A DNA stretch of 64,000 nt from the NCBI RefSeq assembly GCF_037101375.1, contig NZ_AP029019.1, forward strand, positions 4,765,001 through 4,829,000, given 5' to 3'. This document shows, in pieces, positions 42,203 through 53,430 of the stretch (position 1 is its first letter; the number at the start of each line of letters is the position of its first letter). A program made the translations under genes and the position numbers. This DNA is from Acidovorax sp. DW039 (GTDB lineage: Bacteria > Pseudomonadota > Gammaproteobacteria > Burkholderiales > Burkholderiaceae_C). The notes beneath the pieces were generated by a model. The model did no database searches and was not told the DNA's origin. It saw nothing but the letters and a program-made list of their open reading frames with translations.

Positions 42203-43993
42203 TCATCCCACAGGGGCCATAGACCTCTGCACTGGCGCCCGTTCCTTCGGGTGTTCCAGCACTGTTTTTTCCAGATCCATCATATTTTGCCCGGCCGGGG
42301 TGCGCCCCGAATCATAGACGACTGTCGCCCCGGGGCTTCCGCCCTGTTTCCGCACAGTCTCTATGGCATGAGCCAAATCACGCGCCATCTGCATGCCGGT
42401 CTGGTACCGATCACCGGGTTGTTTGCGCAAGGCTTTGGCGAGCAACTGGGCAATAACTTGGGGCAGAGAAGGGTTCAGCGTACGCACATCCGGGGCATCG
42501 ACCTGCATGATGGTGCGCATCAACTCCGGCATGGAATCGGCACGTAACGGCAGGGATCCGGTCAGGAGCTGAAACAGGGTCACCCCCAGTGCATAAAGGT
42601 CAGCGCGCCCATCGACCTTGGCACCCGAGAGTTGCTCGGGCGACATGAAGCTGGGTGTGCCGAGCACAATGCCAGTGCGGGTCTTGCTGGCATCCGTGAT
42701 GCGAGCCACCCCAAAGTCCATCACCTTCACCGTGTCCGTAGCCGTATCAAACATGATGTTGGCAGGCTTGATGTCTCGATGGACCACATGTTGTGCGTGG
42801 GCGTAGTCCAGCGCCAGGGCCACGCGGCGCCCAATCTCCAGCACTTGATCCACCGGCAGCAGGTAGGGCGACCGCGCAAACGATGTCAAATCCGTTCCTG
42901 CAAGCAGCTCCATGGCGATATAGGCCAATCCTTTTTCCTCGCCCGCGCCGTAAATGCCCACGATGTGGGGGTGTTGCAAGCGGCCGGCCGCCTCAGCCTC
43001 TTTGAAAAAGCGTTCCTTGGCATCGATCAGGGCAGCCCCCTCAAACTCCTGTTGCAAGGCCAGAGTCTTGACGGCAACGCTCTGGCCTGAGCGCAAGTCC
43101 CGGCCCTGGTACACCACGCCCATGGCTCCTTTGCCCAGTTCGCGCTTGAGCTGGTAACACCCCAGCTGACCTTCCGATGTCTGGCGGGGCAGCGTCTCCT
43201 GCACGGAAGAGGGTAGCGATGAGGCAGCACCCATGGATATATGGCTGACAGAAGAGTCCGCAGCCAACCCCGCCTGGGCCTGCAAGTGGGCTTTGGCATG
43301 CCGGTAGCGGGCACGCGCATCCTTGTACTGCATGTCACGGCGCAGCAGGTGTTTGAAGACTCTCTTGGCGTTCGCGTAATCCTTCAGCCGCTCGAAGTCC
43401 TTGCCAAGGTGATAGAGGTTGTCCTTGAGCGCATCGGTCGTGGGCAAAGGCCGGAACTTTGCATAAGCTGCCAGAAGGTCCCCGCGCCCGTGAAAGGCGA
43501 TGCCCATCATGCGTTCAGCATCTGCCGTGTCGGGTGCAGCAACTGTCGGGGTTGAGGGGCGCTTGGGTAAAAAAGATCGACCCGCCCATATCAACGTACC
43601 GAAGAGGGCGAGCGCACTGGCCGGAGTGAGAGGTACCGCCACCGAAAACTGCTGCTGCAGCACCCACTGCGCAGCGACCAAGGCAAGCCCCACACCGAAT
43701 CCAATACCCACGGCAGAAAACAGGGGTAGCAGCGGCAGGAAGCCCACCATCAGCAACACGCCTGCCGTGGCCACTGTCGCAACGTACAGGCTCCATACTG
43801 GGCTGGACAACGCGCCAGAAGCTCCTGCAGGCGCTGGGCCCAGAGCAGCCTCATACAAGGCGTTTTGCAGGCCGGGGAGCACCCCTGAAAACCACAGAGC
43901 CCCCGTCAGGGCCAGTGCGACCATGGCACATGCCCAGCCGTCCCACCGCCCTGTCTTTGGCTTTTGCTCCCTTGTCTTCCTGGCCACGTGCAA
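42203..43993 (-). CDS. membrane Ser/Thr protein kinase (Hanks type)
   Basis: A 596-aa kinase with the membrane part first: helices near 20-40, 66-100 and 100-137, then a TPR-like helical stretch (about 160-240, GRGDLLAAYAKFRPLP...) and the kinase domain (about 280-545). Catalytic residues are all present: ELGKGAMGVVYQGRD loop, K309 in VAVKTLAL, H405-R406-D407 in VHRDIKPANIMF, D426-F-G in MDFGVAR and GTPSFMSPEQLSG. It begins at TTG 43993 or GTG 43987; no ATG lies close by. First gene of a five-gene operon with its phosphatase, FHA protein, cyclase and phosphodiesterase. Confidence 0.92.
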   Translation of the reverse strand: MHVARKTREQKPKTGRWDGWACAMVALALTGALWFSGVLPGLQNALYEAALGPAPAGASGALSSPVWSLYVATVATAGVLLMVGFLPLLPLFSAVGIGFGVGLALVAAQWVLQQQFSVAVPLTPASALALFGTLIWAGRSFLPKRPSTPTVAAPDTADAERMMGIAFHGRGDLLAAYAKFRPLPTTDALKDNLYHLGKDFERLKDYANAKRVFKHLLRRDMQYKDARARYRHAKAHLQAQAGLAADSSVSHISMGAASSLPSSVQETLPRQTSEGQLGCYQLKRELGKGAMGVVYQGRDLRSGQSVAVKTLALQQEFEGAALIDAKERFFKEAEAAGRLQHPHIVGIYGAGEEKGLAYIAMELLAGTDLTSFARSPYLLPVDQVLEIGRRVALALDYAHAQHVVHRDIKPANIMFDTATDTVKVMDFGVARITDASKTRTGIVLGTPSFMSPEQLSGAKVDGRADLYALGVTLFQLLTGSLPLRADSMPELMRTIMQVDAPDVRTLNPSLPQVIAQLLAKALRKQPGDRYQTGMQMARDLAHAIETVRKQGGSPGATVVYDSGRTPAGQNMMDLEKTVLEHPKERAPVQRSMAPVG

Positions 43994-44194
43994 TCAATAC
44001 GTATTTGTGTATGAATGTAAAGGCAGCAAGTTTCGCGCCCGAGCTTCTCAACCCTTCCCAAGAGCGGAGAAAGCTGCTTTCAAGGCCAGACAGTCCACGG
44101 GGTGCACAAAACTGCCATGTGCAGCATGCCAAACCGCGCAATACGACAAATTTGTCAGCCACTTGCGTCAGGTTTCTGTGAGCGGAGAGGACAG

Positions 44195-44226
44195 CAAAAA
44201 AGCCCGTGACCTTGCGATCACGGGCT
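44195..44226 (-). terminator. sucCD operon terminator
   Basis: On the minus strand AGCCCGTGA pairs with TCACGGGCT and is followed by TTTTTTG. It lies about 50 bp after the sucD stop. The rest of the 44000-44276 gap shows nothing further. Confidence 0.88.
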
Positions 44227-44276
44227 TCGAGCCTTGGCACAACCCGTAAGGCGGGCTGTGGACTAAAAGGTCCGAT

Positions 44277-45173
44277 TTACTTGAGCTGAGCCTTCAGCAG
44301 CTTGCCCAGTTCGGAGGGGTTGCGTGTCACCACGAAACCGCACTCTTCCATGATGGCCAGCTTGGCGTCAGCCGTGTCAGCACCGCCGGAGATCAGCGCG
44401 CCAGCGTGACCCATGCGCTTGCCGGGAGGGGCTGTCACGCCCGCGATGAAGCCCACCACGGGCTTCTTCATGTTGGCCTTGCACCATTGGGCGGCTTCGG
44501 CTTCGTCAGGACCACCGATTTCACCGATCATGATCACAGCGTCAGTGTCTGGATCGTCGTTGAAAGCCTTCATCACATCGATGTGCTTGAGGCCGTTGAT
44601 CGGGTCACCACCGATACCGACGGCGCTGGACTGGCCCAGACCTACTTCGGTCAGCATGGCCACAGCTTCGTATGTCAGCGTGCCCGAACGGGACACCACG
44701 CCGATACGGCCCTTGCGGTGGATGTGACCGGGCATGATGCCGATCTTGATTTCGTCGGGCGTGATCAGGCCAGGGCAGTTGGGGCCCAGCAGCAGGGTCT
44801 TCTTGCCGCCAGCCGCTTCCTTGGCCTTCATCTTGTTGCGCACTTCCAGCATGTCGCGCACTGGAATGCCTTCAGTAATGCAGATGGCCATGTCCAGGTC
44901 GGCTTCCACCGCTTCCCAGATGGCTGCAGCAGCACCTGCTGGAGGCACGTAGATCACGGACACGGTAGCGCCCGTTTGCTGGGCTGCTTCCTTGACGGTG
45001 GCGTAGATCGGGATGTTGAAGATCGACTCGCCCGCCTTCTTGGGGTTCACGCCCGCCACGAAGCAGTTCTTGCCGTTCGCGTATTCCTGGCACTTTTCGG
45101 TGTGGAACTGGCCAGTCTTGCCCGTGATGCCCTGGGTGATGACCTTGGTGTCTTTGTTGATGTAAATCGACAT
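44277..45173 (-). CDS. sucD: succinate-CoA ligase, alpha subunit
   Basis: TCA-cycle enzyme subunit (succinyl-CoA to succinate plus ATP/GTP), 298 aa. It starts [20 protein letters not shown]. CoA-binding region: [20 protein letters not shown], with [18 protein letters not shown]. The phosphohistidine site is in [20 protein letters not shown] (His in GHAGA). Full length. It lies 15 bp after sucC, with which it forms the heterodimer. A strong terminator follows. Confidence 0.97.
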   Translation of the reverse strand: MSIYINKDTKVITQGITGKTGQFHTEKCQEYANGKNCFVAGVNPKKAGESIFNIPIYATVKEAAQQTGATVSVIYVPPAGAAAAIWEAVEADLDMAICITEGIPVRDMLEVRNKMKAKEAAGGKKTLLLGPNCPGLITPDEIKIGIMPGHIHRKGRIGVVSRSGTLTYEAVAMLTEVGLGQSSAVGIGGDPINGLKHIDVMKAFNDDPDTDAVIMIGEIGGPDEAEAAQWCKANMKKPVVGFIAGVTAPPGKRMGHAGALISGGADTADAKLAIMEECGFVVTRNPSELGKLLKAQLK

Positions 45174-45188
45174 GAATGTTCTCCGGGC

Positions 45189-46349
<1,161 letters not shown>

Positions 46350-46542
46350 GAGGTCTCTCTCAGGGAAGGGTGGTAGTTACCCGTTTGCCATGAACAAATT
46401 GTCTGGCCGCGGGCTTGGGACATGGCAACCTGCGACTGTATCATGCTGCAACGCACCATCCTTGTGAGGAACTTACGTACTTCGTAAAGCCAAGCAGGGC
46501 CAGAACACCTCGCTGAACCCCCTTTTTCGCAGGAGCACCACC

Positions 46543-47475
46543 ATGTCCAAAGTCTTTATCGATGGCGAAGCCGGCACCACGGGCCTGCAGATCCGTGAGC
46601 GTCTGCAGGCCTTGCCTCAGATCGAAGTGGTGAGCATTGCCCCCGAACTGCGCAAAGACCCTGCCGCCAAGCGCGACCTGATTGCGGGTGTGGACCTGGT
46701 CGTGCTGTGCCTGCACGACGATGCAGCGCGCGAAACCGTGGCGATGGTGGACGACATTGAGCGCACCACCGGCCGCAAGGTGAAGGTGATTGACGCCAGC
46801 ACGGCGCACCGCACGGCTGCTGGCTGGGTGTATGGCTTTCCCGAGCTGGATGCCGCGCAAACCCAGGCCGTGCGCGAGGCCACCCGCGTCTCCAACCCAG
46901 GCTGCTACGCCACGGGGGCGATTGCACTGCTGCGCCCCCTGGTAGATGCAGGCCTCATTCCTGCAGACGCAGCTTTGAGCCTGCCTTCCGTGTCCGGCTA
47001 CTCGGGAGGAGGCCGCACGATGATCGAGGCCTACGAGGCAGGCACTGCAGCACCTTATGAGGCGTATGCCCTGGGCCTGGCCCACAAGCACATTCCAGAA
47101 ATCCTGCGCTACACCGGCCTGACACGTCGCCCGGTGTTCATCCCAGCCGTAGGCAACTTCCGCCAGGGCATGCTGGTGCAATTGCCATTGCATCTGGACT
47201 TGCTGCCCGGCGCACCCAAAGCCAGCGACCTGCACGATGCACTGGCGAGCCACTACGCCAAGACCAATACCCCCGAGCAATGGGTCAGCGTGCTACCCCC
47301 GACGGATGACCTGAAGCTGGCTGCAGACACCCTGGCCGACACCAACAAATTGGAGCTGCGCGTGTTTGCCAACGAGCAATACCGCCAGGCGGTAGTGATT
47401 GCCCGGTTGGACAACCTGGGCAAAGGCGCCAGCGGAGCCGCCGTGCAGAACATGCGGCTGATGCTGGGCGTTTGA
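46543..47475 (+). CDS. argC: N-acetyl-gamma-glutamyl-phosphate reductase (short type)
   Basis: Third step of arginine biosynthesis: reduces N-acetylglutamyl phosphate to the semialdehyde. It is the short type-2 form of 310 aa. It starts [20 protein letters not shown] with the NADP loop, then [37 protein letters not shown], the catalytic Cys in [17 protein letters not shown] and the His in [29 protein letters not shown] is the substrate loop. The ATG at 46543 follows a purine-rich GCAGGAG. It ends with a terminator. Confidence 0.96.
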   Translation: MSKVFIDGEAGTTGLQIRERLQALPQIEVVSIAPELRKDPAAKRDLIAGVDLVVLCLHDDAARETVAMVDDIERTTGRKVKVIDASTAHRTAAGWVYGFPELDAAQTQAVREATRVSNPGCYATGAIALLRPLVDAGLIPADAALSLPSVSGYSGGGRTMIEAYEAGTAAPYEAYALGLAHKHIPEILRYTGLTRRPVFIPAVGNFRQGMLVQLPLHLDLLPGAPKASDLHDALASHYAKTNTPEQWVSVLPPTDDLKLAADTLADTNKLELRVFANEQYRQAVVIARLDNLGKGASGAAVQNMRLMLGV

Positions 47476-47554
47476 GGGGCAAGAGCCCGGAACGGATGAG
47501 GTGTTGATCTCCTTCGATCCCGTCCAGCCACTTCAGCCAAAGAAATCCAAGAGA

Positions 47555-47586
47555 GGGAAGGAGCAGCAATGCACCTTCCCTTTTTT
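47555..47586 (+). terminator. argC terminator
   Basis: GGGAAGG (47555-47561) pairs with CCTTCCC (47574-47580), followed by TTTTTTG. It is 80 bp after the argC stop. Confidence 0.85.
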
Positions 47587-47744
47587 GCATCCGCCTCTGC
47601 GTGCATCGCTGCACGGCGGCCTGACTTGATTGCTGCCTCACCTGGCTACGTGGATGCACGCTCTCGTCTGACAAAGGGCGCCACCCCTACCTCTTAACTT
47701 GAACTGGTCTGTTTTCAAGTTTTCAAGCTATCAAGAGGTACCCC

Positions 47745-48302
47745 ATGACGCCCCCCCCCGCCCACCACCCTCCACGCCCTGCTGGCAGCCACGGAGAGGG
47801 AGGCCTGCCCCAGCCCACCAGCGGGCGAGAGAACTCGGGTCTGATGTACTTCTTTATCGGTGCTGCGGCACTGGCGCTGCTCATTGTGCTGGGCTTCAAC
47901 ACCTTGGGGCCGGAAGGGGCTGCACGGTCAGGCATCGGGGATGGCCCGGCCACGTCGCCAGCAGGGGCCACCACGGGTGGCCCCGACCCCGGAGCGACCC
48001 GAAGCGAGATGGGCATACCGGACGGCAAGGCAGCCGGGGGTGCTGCAAACCGTAGCACGGGGCAACCCCATTCAGGTGCCGCCACTCCACCCGCCCCGCA
48101 AGCCGCAGATACGCCCGCAGCGCCGGGCCGAGAAAGCCTGGGAGCGCCTTTGGGCGGATCGCCCCAAAGCCGCCCTGGCATGCCTCAAGGCTCCCCCCAA
48201 GGCACGAGCGGAAAGCCATCGACAGGTGGCACGAGCATCCCACACGGTGTGTCACCGGACGCACCACAGGCATTGCCTGCGATTCCGCCCGCGTCCCGCT
48301 AG
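47745..48302 (+). CDS. hypothetical single-pass membrane protein, Pro/Gly/Ala-rich
   Basis: A 185-aa protein with no recognisable family. A short Pro/His-rich head (about 1-33) is followed by one transmembrane helix (LMYFFIGAAALALLIVLGFN, about 34-53), then a low-complexity tail of Gly, Pro, Ala, Ser and Thr to the end. The topology suggests a cytoplasmic head and a disordered periplasmic tail. GC3 is high, as expected of a real gene here, but an overpredicted frame cannot be ruled out. Its stop overlaps the convergent recX stop by 4 bp. ATG 47745 has a weak ribosome site (AAGAGG). Confidence 0.5.
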   Translation: MTPPPAHHPPRPAGSHGEGGLPQPTSGRENSGLMYFFIGAAALALLIVLGFNTLGPEGAARSGIGDGPATSPAGATTGGPDPGATRSEMGIPDGKAAGGAANRSTGQPHSGAATPPAPQAADTPAAPGRESLGAPLGGSPQSRPGMPQGSPQGTSGKPSTGGTSIPHGVSPDAPQALPAIPPASR

Positions 48303-48769
48303 GCATTCAGATCTGCGTCCCCCTCGGGGCGGTGCCCCTTGAGCACGCGCTGCACCACATCGCCCGCAAACCCTCGGGCCATCAGGAAGCGCATTTGCCG
48401 GGCCTTTTCCTGCGCATCGGCGGGCAGTTCGCCAAACCGGCGCTGCCAAAGTGCATAGGCCCGCTCAAACTCCGAGCTTTGCAGGGTCACCAGGGCCTGG
48501 TGCACCAGCTCGGGCGCAAGGCCTTTGGCCTGCAATTCCTGGCGGATGCGGGCCGAACCCAGGCGACTGGCACGGCGGTACAGAGTGGACTCGACCACAC
48601 GGGTTTCGCTGATGAAGTCCTTTGACTGCAAATCGTCCAGCACCGCCTCCAGATCGTCCCCCTCTTCCACATGCCGCTGCAGCTTGCGCCGCAGTTCATC
48701 GCGCGAATGCTCGCGCTGGCTCAGCAAGCGCAACGCACGGCCTTTGAGGGATAACGTGGCAAAACCCAT
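48299..48769 (-). CDS. recX: RecX regulatory protein
   Basis: A 156-aa modulator that binds and inhibits RecA filaments. The start at ATG 48769 (MGFATLSLKGRALRLLSQRE) is chosen because RecX homologues begin there; the 18 extra codons to 48823 come from an interspersed repeat. The three-helix repeats are visible: HSRDELRRKLQRHVEEGDDL, VLDDLQSKDFISETRVVEST, RASRLGSARIRQELQAKGL, and ALWQRRFGELPADAQEKARQ near the end, with MRFLMARGFAGDVVQRVLKG last. It lies about 200 bp downstream of recA in the same direction, the usual order. Confidence 0.92.
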   Translation of the reverse strand: MGFATLSLKGRALRLLSQREHSRDELRRKLQRHVEEGDDLEAVLDDLQSKDFISETRVVESTLYRRASRLGSARIRQELQAKGLAPELVHQALVTLQSSEFERAYALWQRRFGELPADAQEKARQMRFLMARGFAGDVVQRVLKGHRPEGDADLNA

Positions 48770-48770
48770 T

Positions 48771-48829
48771 TTGCTATGCTTTTGGTAGCTACTTACGCTT
48801 GATGGACGTGCGCTAGATGGCATTCAGCC
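48771..48829 (+). repeat. interspersed repeat, copy 7 (at the recX start)
   Basis: TTGCTATGCTTTTGGTAGCT, ACTTACGCTTG...CGTGCGCTAGATGGCATT match the element with some decay. It abuts the recX start codon. Confidence 0.65.
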
Positions 48830-48868
48830 CTGAAGCTTTACGGCGACAGGGCTGTGTTATGGCTTGGG

Positions 48869-48946
48869 CCTCGCTGGCTGTTGCTTCCTGCGTGGGCAGC
48901 AGCGCAAGTCAACGCAATCGCAAGCGATTCCCGCACCTTGTTTTTG
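48869..48946 (-). pseudogene. partial duplicate of the recA 3' end
   Basis: Bases 48869-48946 repeat 48974-49039 (the last codons of recA) with a 10-bp extra block and a few changes. CCTCGCTGG, CTCCTGCGT/TTCCTGCGT, GCAGCAGCG and an identical AATCGCAAGCGATTCCCGCA-CCTTG run are shared. It is a decayed tandem copy of the C-terminal coding end lying just past the recA stop. Confidence 0.8.
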
Positions 48947-48968
48947 CGAACCTGCGGTGCCGCTCGGC

Positions 48969-50030
<1,062 letters not shown>

Positions 50031-50106
50031 GGATGACTCCTGAATAAATCGATGACCTGTGAAATGGCTTGCAATCTCTGCAGCATCTGCCGCCTCTGCG
50101 GAGAGG

Positions 50107-50122
50107 CTGTTATTAAAAACAG
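50107..50122. promoter_or_regulatory. LexA (SOS) box of recA
   Basis: CTGTTATTAAAAACAG matches CTGT-N8-ACAG with an A/T-rich centre. A second, weaker site CTGGCTGCTTGACCAG (CTG-N10-CAG) is at 50125-50140. Both lie in the recA/marR intergenic region. Confidence 0.85.
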
Positions 50123-50240
50123 TACTGGCTGCTTGACCAGTAATGTAGATGGCCATGCAGACCAAGTAAACAGTTTTTTAGTCAGTTTGCCTTACCATTT
50201 GTGCACCCCAGTTTTCCGCCCGCACAGGTGCTGAAACTCC

Positions 50241-50741
50241 ATGAAAAATCCCGCCCCTCCTGCACTTGCACCTTCGGACGATGCCTGGCGCCAGACCCAC
50301 CTGGGCAGGCTGCTGGGGCACGCCATGCGGCGCTTTGATGCGCGGGTGCTGCAGCTCATGGCGCGCAGCGTGGATGTGCCTCTGGCCCTGTCCAACCTGG
50401 CCGCGCGTGACCAGGTCAGTGCCGCGCACATCCACCTGACGCGGCACCTGGCGCTGGGTGGAGACCGGTTGACGGACCTGGCGCAGCGCGCAGGCATGAC
50501 CAAGCAGTCCATGGCGCAACTGGTGGACCAATGTGAGGCGTGGGGATTGGTGACGCGGGAGGCAGACCCGCACGATGCGCGCGCGCGGCGGGTGCGGTTC
50601 ACCCCTACGGGGCTGGCGTGGCTGCAGGGCTTTCGTGAAGCCGTTGCGCAGGCAGAGGCGGAGTTTCGCGCCGAGGTGGGCGATGAGGTGGCCACCGTGG
50701 TGGCCATCGGGCTGGAGGCTTATGCCAGCGGGGGAGAGTGA
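50241..50741 (+). CDS. MarR family regulator
   Basis: A 166-aa winged-helix regulator. A variable head (about 1-30) is followed by LGRLLGHAMRRFDARVLQLM, the recognition helix ERLTDLAQRAGMTKQSMAQL (written GGDRLTDLAQRAGMTKQSMA in this protein), and the wing with DPHDARARRVRFTPTGLAWL. The C-terminal helix ends in SGGE. It shares its promoter region with divergent recA. The ligand and targets are unknown. The ATG at 50241 is preceded by a weak ribosome site. Confidence 0.88.
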   Translation: MKNPAPPALAPSDDAWRQTHLGRLLGHAMRRFDARVLQLMARSVDVPLALSNLAARDQVSAAHIHLTRHLALGGDRLTDLAQRAGMTKQSMAQLVDQCEAWGLVTREADPHDARARRVRFTPTGLAWLQGFREAVAQAEAEFRAEVGDEVATVVAIGLEAYASGGE

Positions 50742-50819
50742 GGACCCGGTCAACGCGCCTGCAAAGACAGGGTCAGCAGGCCCGTTCGTTCCAACAGGCA
50801 AGTCGAGTTGCCAACGCAA

Positions 50820-50859
50820 CCTCAAAGGCCGGGCGGTTAACGGCCCCCAGCCTTTGAGG
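50820..50859. terminator. bidirectional hairpin between marR and the DUF4148 gene
   Basis: CCTCAAAGGC (50820-50829) pairs perfectly with GCCTTTGAGG (50850-50859). It lies between two convergent stops. T-runs are poor on both sides, so termination strength is uncertain. Confidence 0.6.
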
Positions 50860-50890
50860 TAGCTGCTTCGGCGGGGCCGTATCCCGTATA

Positions 50891-51241
50891 TCAGTGGGCG
50901 CTGGCAGCGGCCCCCTTGCCGGCCACCTGGCTCACTTCGCCGCCCAGGCGGCGCACTTCGGCCACAAACTCGGGGCCGCTGCGCAGGCGGCGGTACTCGG
51001 CCAGGCGGGCTTCGTAGGTGGGGTCTGCGTCGGGGGTGCGATCGCTGTAGTTGGCTTGGCCCAGGCCAGCGCGGTTCCACAGGTTCAGGTCGGCTTGCAC
51101 TTCGGCGCGGCTCAGTGCGGGGCCTTGGGCCACGGGCTCGTCACCACCCCATTGTTCGTTGATGGGAGTGGCAGATGCAGCACCAGCAAATGTGGCAGCG
51201 GCCAGGGTGGCAATGGCGATCAGGGTCTTGGCGTTGGTCAT
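50891..51241 (-). CDS. DUF4148 secreted protein
   Basis: A 116-aa small exported protein of the DUF4148 family, common in Burkholderiales. ATG 51241 gives the signal peptide MTNAKTLIAIATLAAATFAG, cut after ASA; the upstream 17 codons are rejected. The family region is LSRAEVQADLNLWNRAGLGQ, and YEARLAEYRRLRSGPEFVAE is an extra repeat-like stretch. Function unknown; related proteins are often induced by stress or surface growth. Ends in GKGAAASAH. Confidence 0.85.
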   Translation of the reverse strand: MTNAKTLIAIATLAAATFAGAASATPINEQWGGDEPVAQGPALSRAEVQADLNLWNRAGLGQANYSDRTPDADPTYEARLAEYRRLRSGPEFVAEVRRLGGEVSQVAGKGAAASAH

Positions 51242-51400
51242 GGCAGTTCTTCCTTTGGAGTGAGATGTGCAGGGCGTGATTGCTTGCTGCATGGGAAGAA
51301 GTTTCTGCTTTTGCGCCTCTGGCGTATGTGCGTAAACGCACAGGTTTTGCGAGCTGCCAGGGACTCCAGGTCTACCCTTCGCGCCCGCCCCTACGCAGCC

Positions 51401-53071
51401 CTATGCCCAATGCTGCGAAGGGTGCCGCACATGCAGCACCTGCAGCGGCTGCGAACGCCCGCGCACCTGCACCTCTTCAGGCGTGCCCAGGGCATCGGCC
51501 ACTCCGGCCCAGCGGGCTGATTCGAGCGACAGCACCAGCCGCGCACCCACCACCTTGGAATGGTCTTGCAGGCGGCTGGCCGTGTTCACCACCTCGCCCA
51601 CGGCGCTGAAGGTGGTGGTGTCCTCGTAGCCCACCTGCCCCAGCGCCACGCGGCCAGCGTGCAGGCCCATGCCAAAGTCCAGCGGCTGGCCGAACTGGTC
51701 GCGGAAGGTTTCGCCCCACGCTTCCATGCGCTGCTCGATCAGCGCAGCCGCCTGCAGTGCCTGATGGCACGCGGTAGGCAGGTCGCACTGCAGACCGAAG
51801 ATGGCCATCACGCTGTCGCCGATGAACTGGTTGGCCAGGCCCCCGCGTTCCTGCACGGCCGCCCCCACCCGCGCAAAGTACTGGTCCAGCACCCAGGCCA
51901 GGTCATGCGGCCATTGGCGCTCGGCCAGACCGGACCAGCGCCGCAAGTCCACAAACAGAATGGCCACCTGCCGCTCCTGTCCCATGCGCACCGGCAACTG
52001 GGGCTGGGCGGGCTGGAACAGGGGCGTGACCTGAATATCTCCGAGAGGCCGCAACTGGCAGGCCAGCCGTACCCCCGGCGGGGCCTGCACGCGGGCCAGC
52101 GTGGCGCGCTCATCGGCCCCCGGCTCTGGCAGATGCGCGGCAGGCCCCTGCACCCGCACCCGGCAGGTGGAGCAGCGTGCCCGCCCACCGCACAGCGAAA
52201 GGTGCTCAATGCCATGCGCCCGGCTGGCCTCCAGTACCGAATGGCCGCGTGGCACCTGCACCGTGCGGTCGGGGTAGCGCAGCTGGATGGGGCTGCCTGC
52301 ACGCTGGCGTTGCCACTTTTGCCAGGCCCAGCGCACACCCAGCAGCGCGGCCAGCGCCACCAGCCAGCCCCAGCGCAGCGCGTCTTCCAGCGCATCGGCC
52401 ACCGCCAGTTGTTGCGGGGTGCGCCGCACGGCAGGCAAGGGCGGCAGGCTGGATGCAGCACCCAATGCTGCGTTCCACGCCACCTCGCGGGCCATGGACA
52501 AGAGCCCCAGCAGGGCCAGCACCGGCAGCAATACCGCCGCCGTCAACAGCAGGGGTTGCCAGCGTTGCCAGCCAGGGGCACGCCCCCGCAGGGCCAGGTG
52601 CAGGCCCAGGCAACCATGCCACCAGGCCCCTGTCAGCAGCAACATCAGGGGCACCAGGTTCTCGGGCCGGGCCAGCGCCTGCACCATGCGTGCGTAGGGG
52701 GGCGATGCACCCAGGGTTTCATAAGTCCAGCGGGTGCCCACAAAATGCGCTGCCAGCAACACCGGCAGGCTCAGGCCCAGCAGCAGGCGCAACGCCTCCA
52801 CCCAGGGCATGCGCAGGCTGCGGCGCTGCCACAAGGCCACGCATGCCAGCAGCCAATGTGTGAGCAGCGCGCCGTACAGCACCACGGTGCCCGGCACCGA
52901 ATGCCACAACGCCGCCCAGCCGCGCAGCCCAGCCTCTGCCACGCCCAGCGACACCAGCCCCAGCGCATGGTTGCTCAGGTGCAGGGCCACATAGCACCAC
53001 AGCACCAGGCCGCTGACCCAGCGCAGTGAGCGCTGTGAAGGCAGAAGCGGGCGGGTGGCAAAAAAGGACAT
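51401..53071 (-). CDS. redox-type adenylate cyclase: SDH-like membrane anchor, 2Fe-2S domain, class III cyclase
   Basis: A 556-aa three-part protein. ATG 53071 (MSFFATRPLLPSQRSLRWVS) is used; the 235 codons upstream are not supported. Part 1 (about 15-250) has six helices with His31, 35, 57, 72, 109, 152 and 158, resembling the di-haem b anchor of succinate dehydrogenase. Part 2 (about 262-350) is a ferredoxin domain with C294, C300, C303 and C338. Part 3 (about 365-530) is a cyclase with D375 and D419 as metal ligands. The usual substrate Lys is Gln415 (NQFIGD). It resembles the quinone/redox-responsive CyaC of Sinorhizobium. Divergent from a Crp-type regulator. Confidence 0.85.
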   Translation of the reverse strand: MSFFATRPLLPSQRSLRWVSGLVLWCYVALHLSNHALGLVSLGVAEAGLRGWAALWHSVPGTVVLYGALLTHWLLACVALWQRRSLRMPWVEALRLLLGLSLPVLLAAHFVGTRWTYETLGASPPYARMVQALARPENLVPLMLLLTGAWWHGCLGLHLALRGRAPGWQRWQPLLLTAAVLLPVLALLGLLSMAREVAWNAALGAASSLPPLPAVRRTPQQLAVADALEDALRWGWLVALAALLGVRWAWQKWQRQRAGSPIQLRYPDRTVQVPRGHSVLEASRAHGIEHLSLCGGRARCSTCRVRVQGPAAHLPEPGADERATLARVQAPPGVRLACQLRPLGDIQVTPLFQPAQPQLPVRMGQERQVAILFVDLRRWSGLAERQWPHDLAWVLDQYFARVGAAVQERGGLANQFIGDSVMAIFGLQCDLPTACHQALQAAALIEQRMEAWGETFRDQFGQPLDFGMGLHAGRVALGQVGYEDTTTFSAVGEVVNTASRLQDHSKVVGARLVLSLESARWAGVADALGTPEEVQVRGRSQPLQVLHVRHPSQHWA

Positions 53072-53122
53072 GGGGATGAGGGTGTTGAACCAAAAGACAG
53101 TAGGCCGGCTGAGGCGACAGGC

Positions 53123-53430
53123 TCTCAGAACCTGTTCAAGATCTTTTTGGGGTCGCACAAGTGTCATGCCGGGATGGGCTGCTAGGCGCAGCGCGCGGCC
53201 AATAGCCCGTGCTATTGGCAAGCGGTGCAACAACGCAGACCGCCCCTGGTCGGGCACCCGGCAAAGCCACTTGCCCGCAGGGTTGGAGTGAAATCGGGCC
53301 AATGAACTGGAGCTTTGACGCCCCGGCTGCTTACATGGGCACGAGCCCATGCGGCGCATCCGAGGCATCCACTCATCCCGATTGCACTCCAATGCGATCC
53401 CCAAAAAGATCTTGAACAGGTTCTCAGAAC
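53123..53430. mobile_element. MITE-like element with 26-bp inverted repeats
   Basis: The 26 bp at 53127-53152 and 53399-53424 are exact inverse copies (AGAACCTGTTCAAGATCTTT ... GGGG). The 9-mer TCTCAGAAC occurs at both ends (53123-53131 and 53422-53430), possibly a target duplication. Inside are a hairpin CCAATAGC-GCTATTGG (53200-53219) and the inverted pair around TTGGAGTG (about 53284 and 53385). No transposase frame is present. It fills most of the 505-bp gap between the cyclase and crp genes; the rest holds their promoters. Confidence 0.6.
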
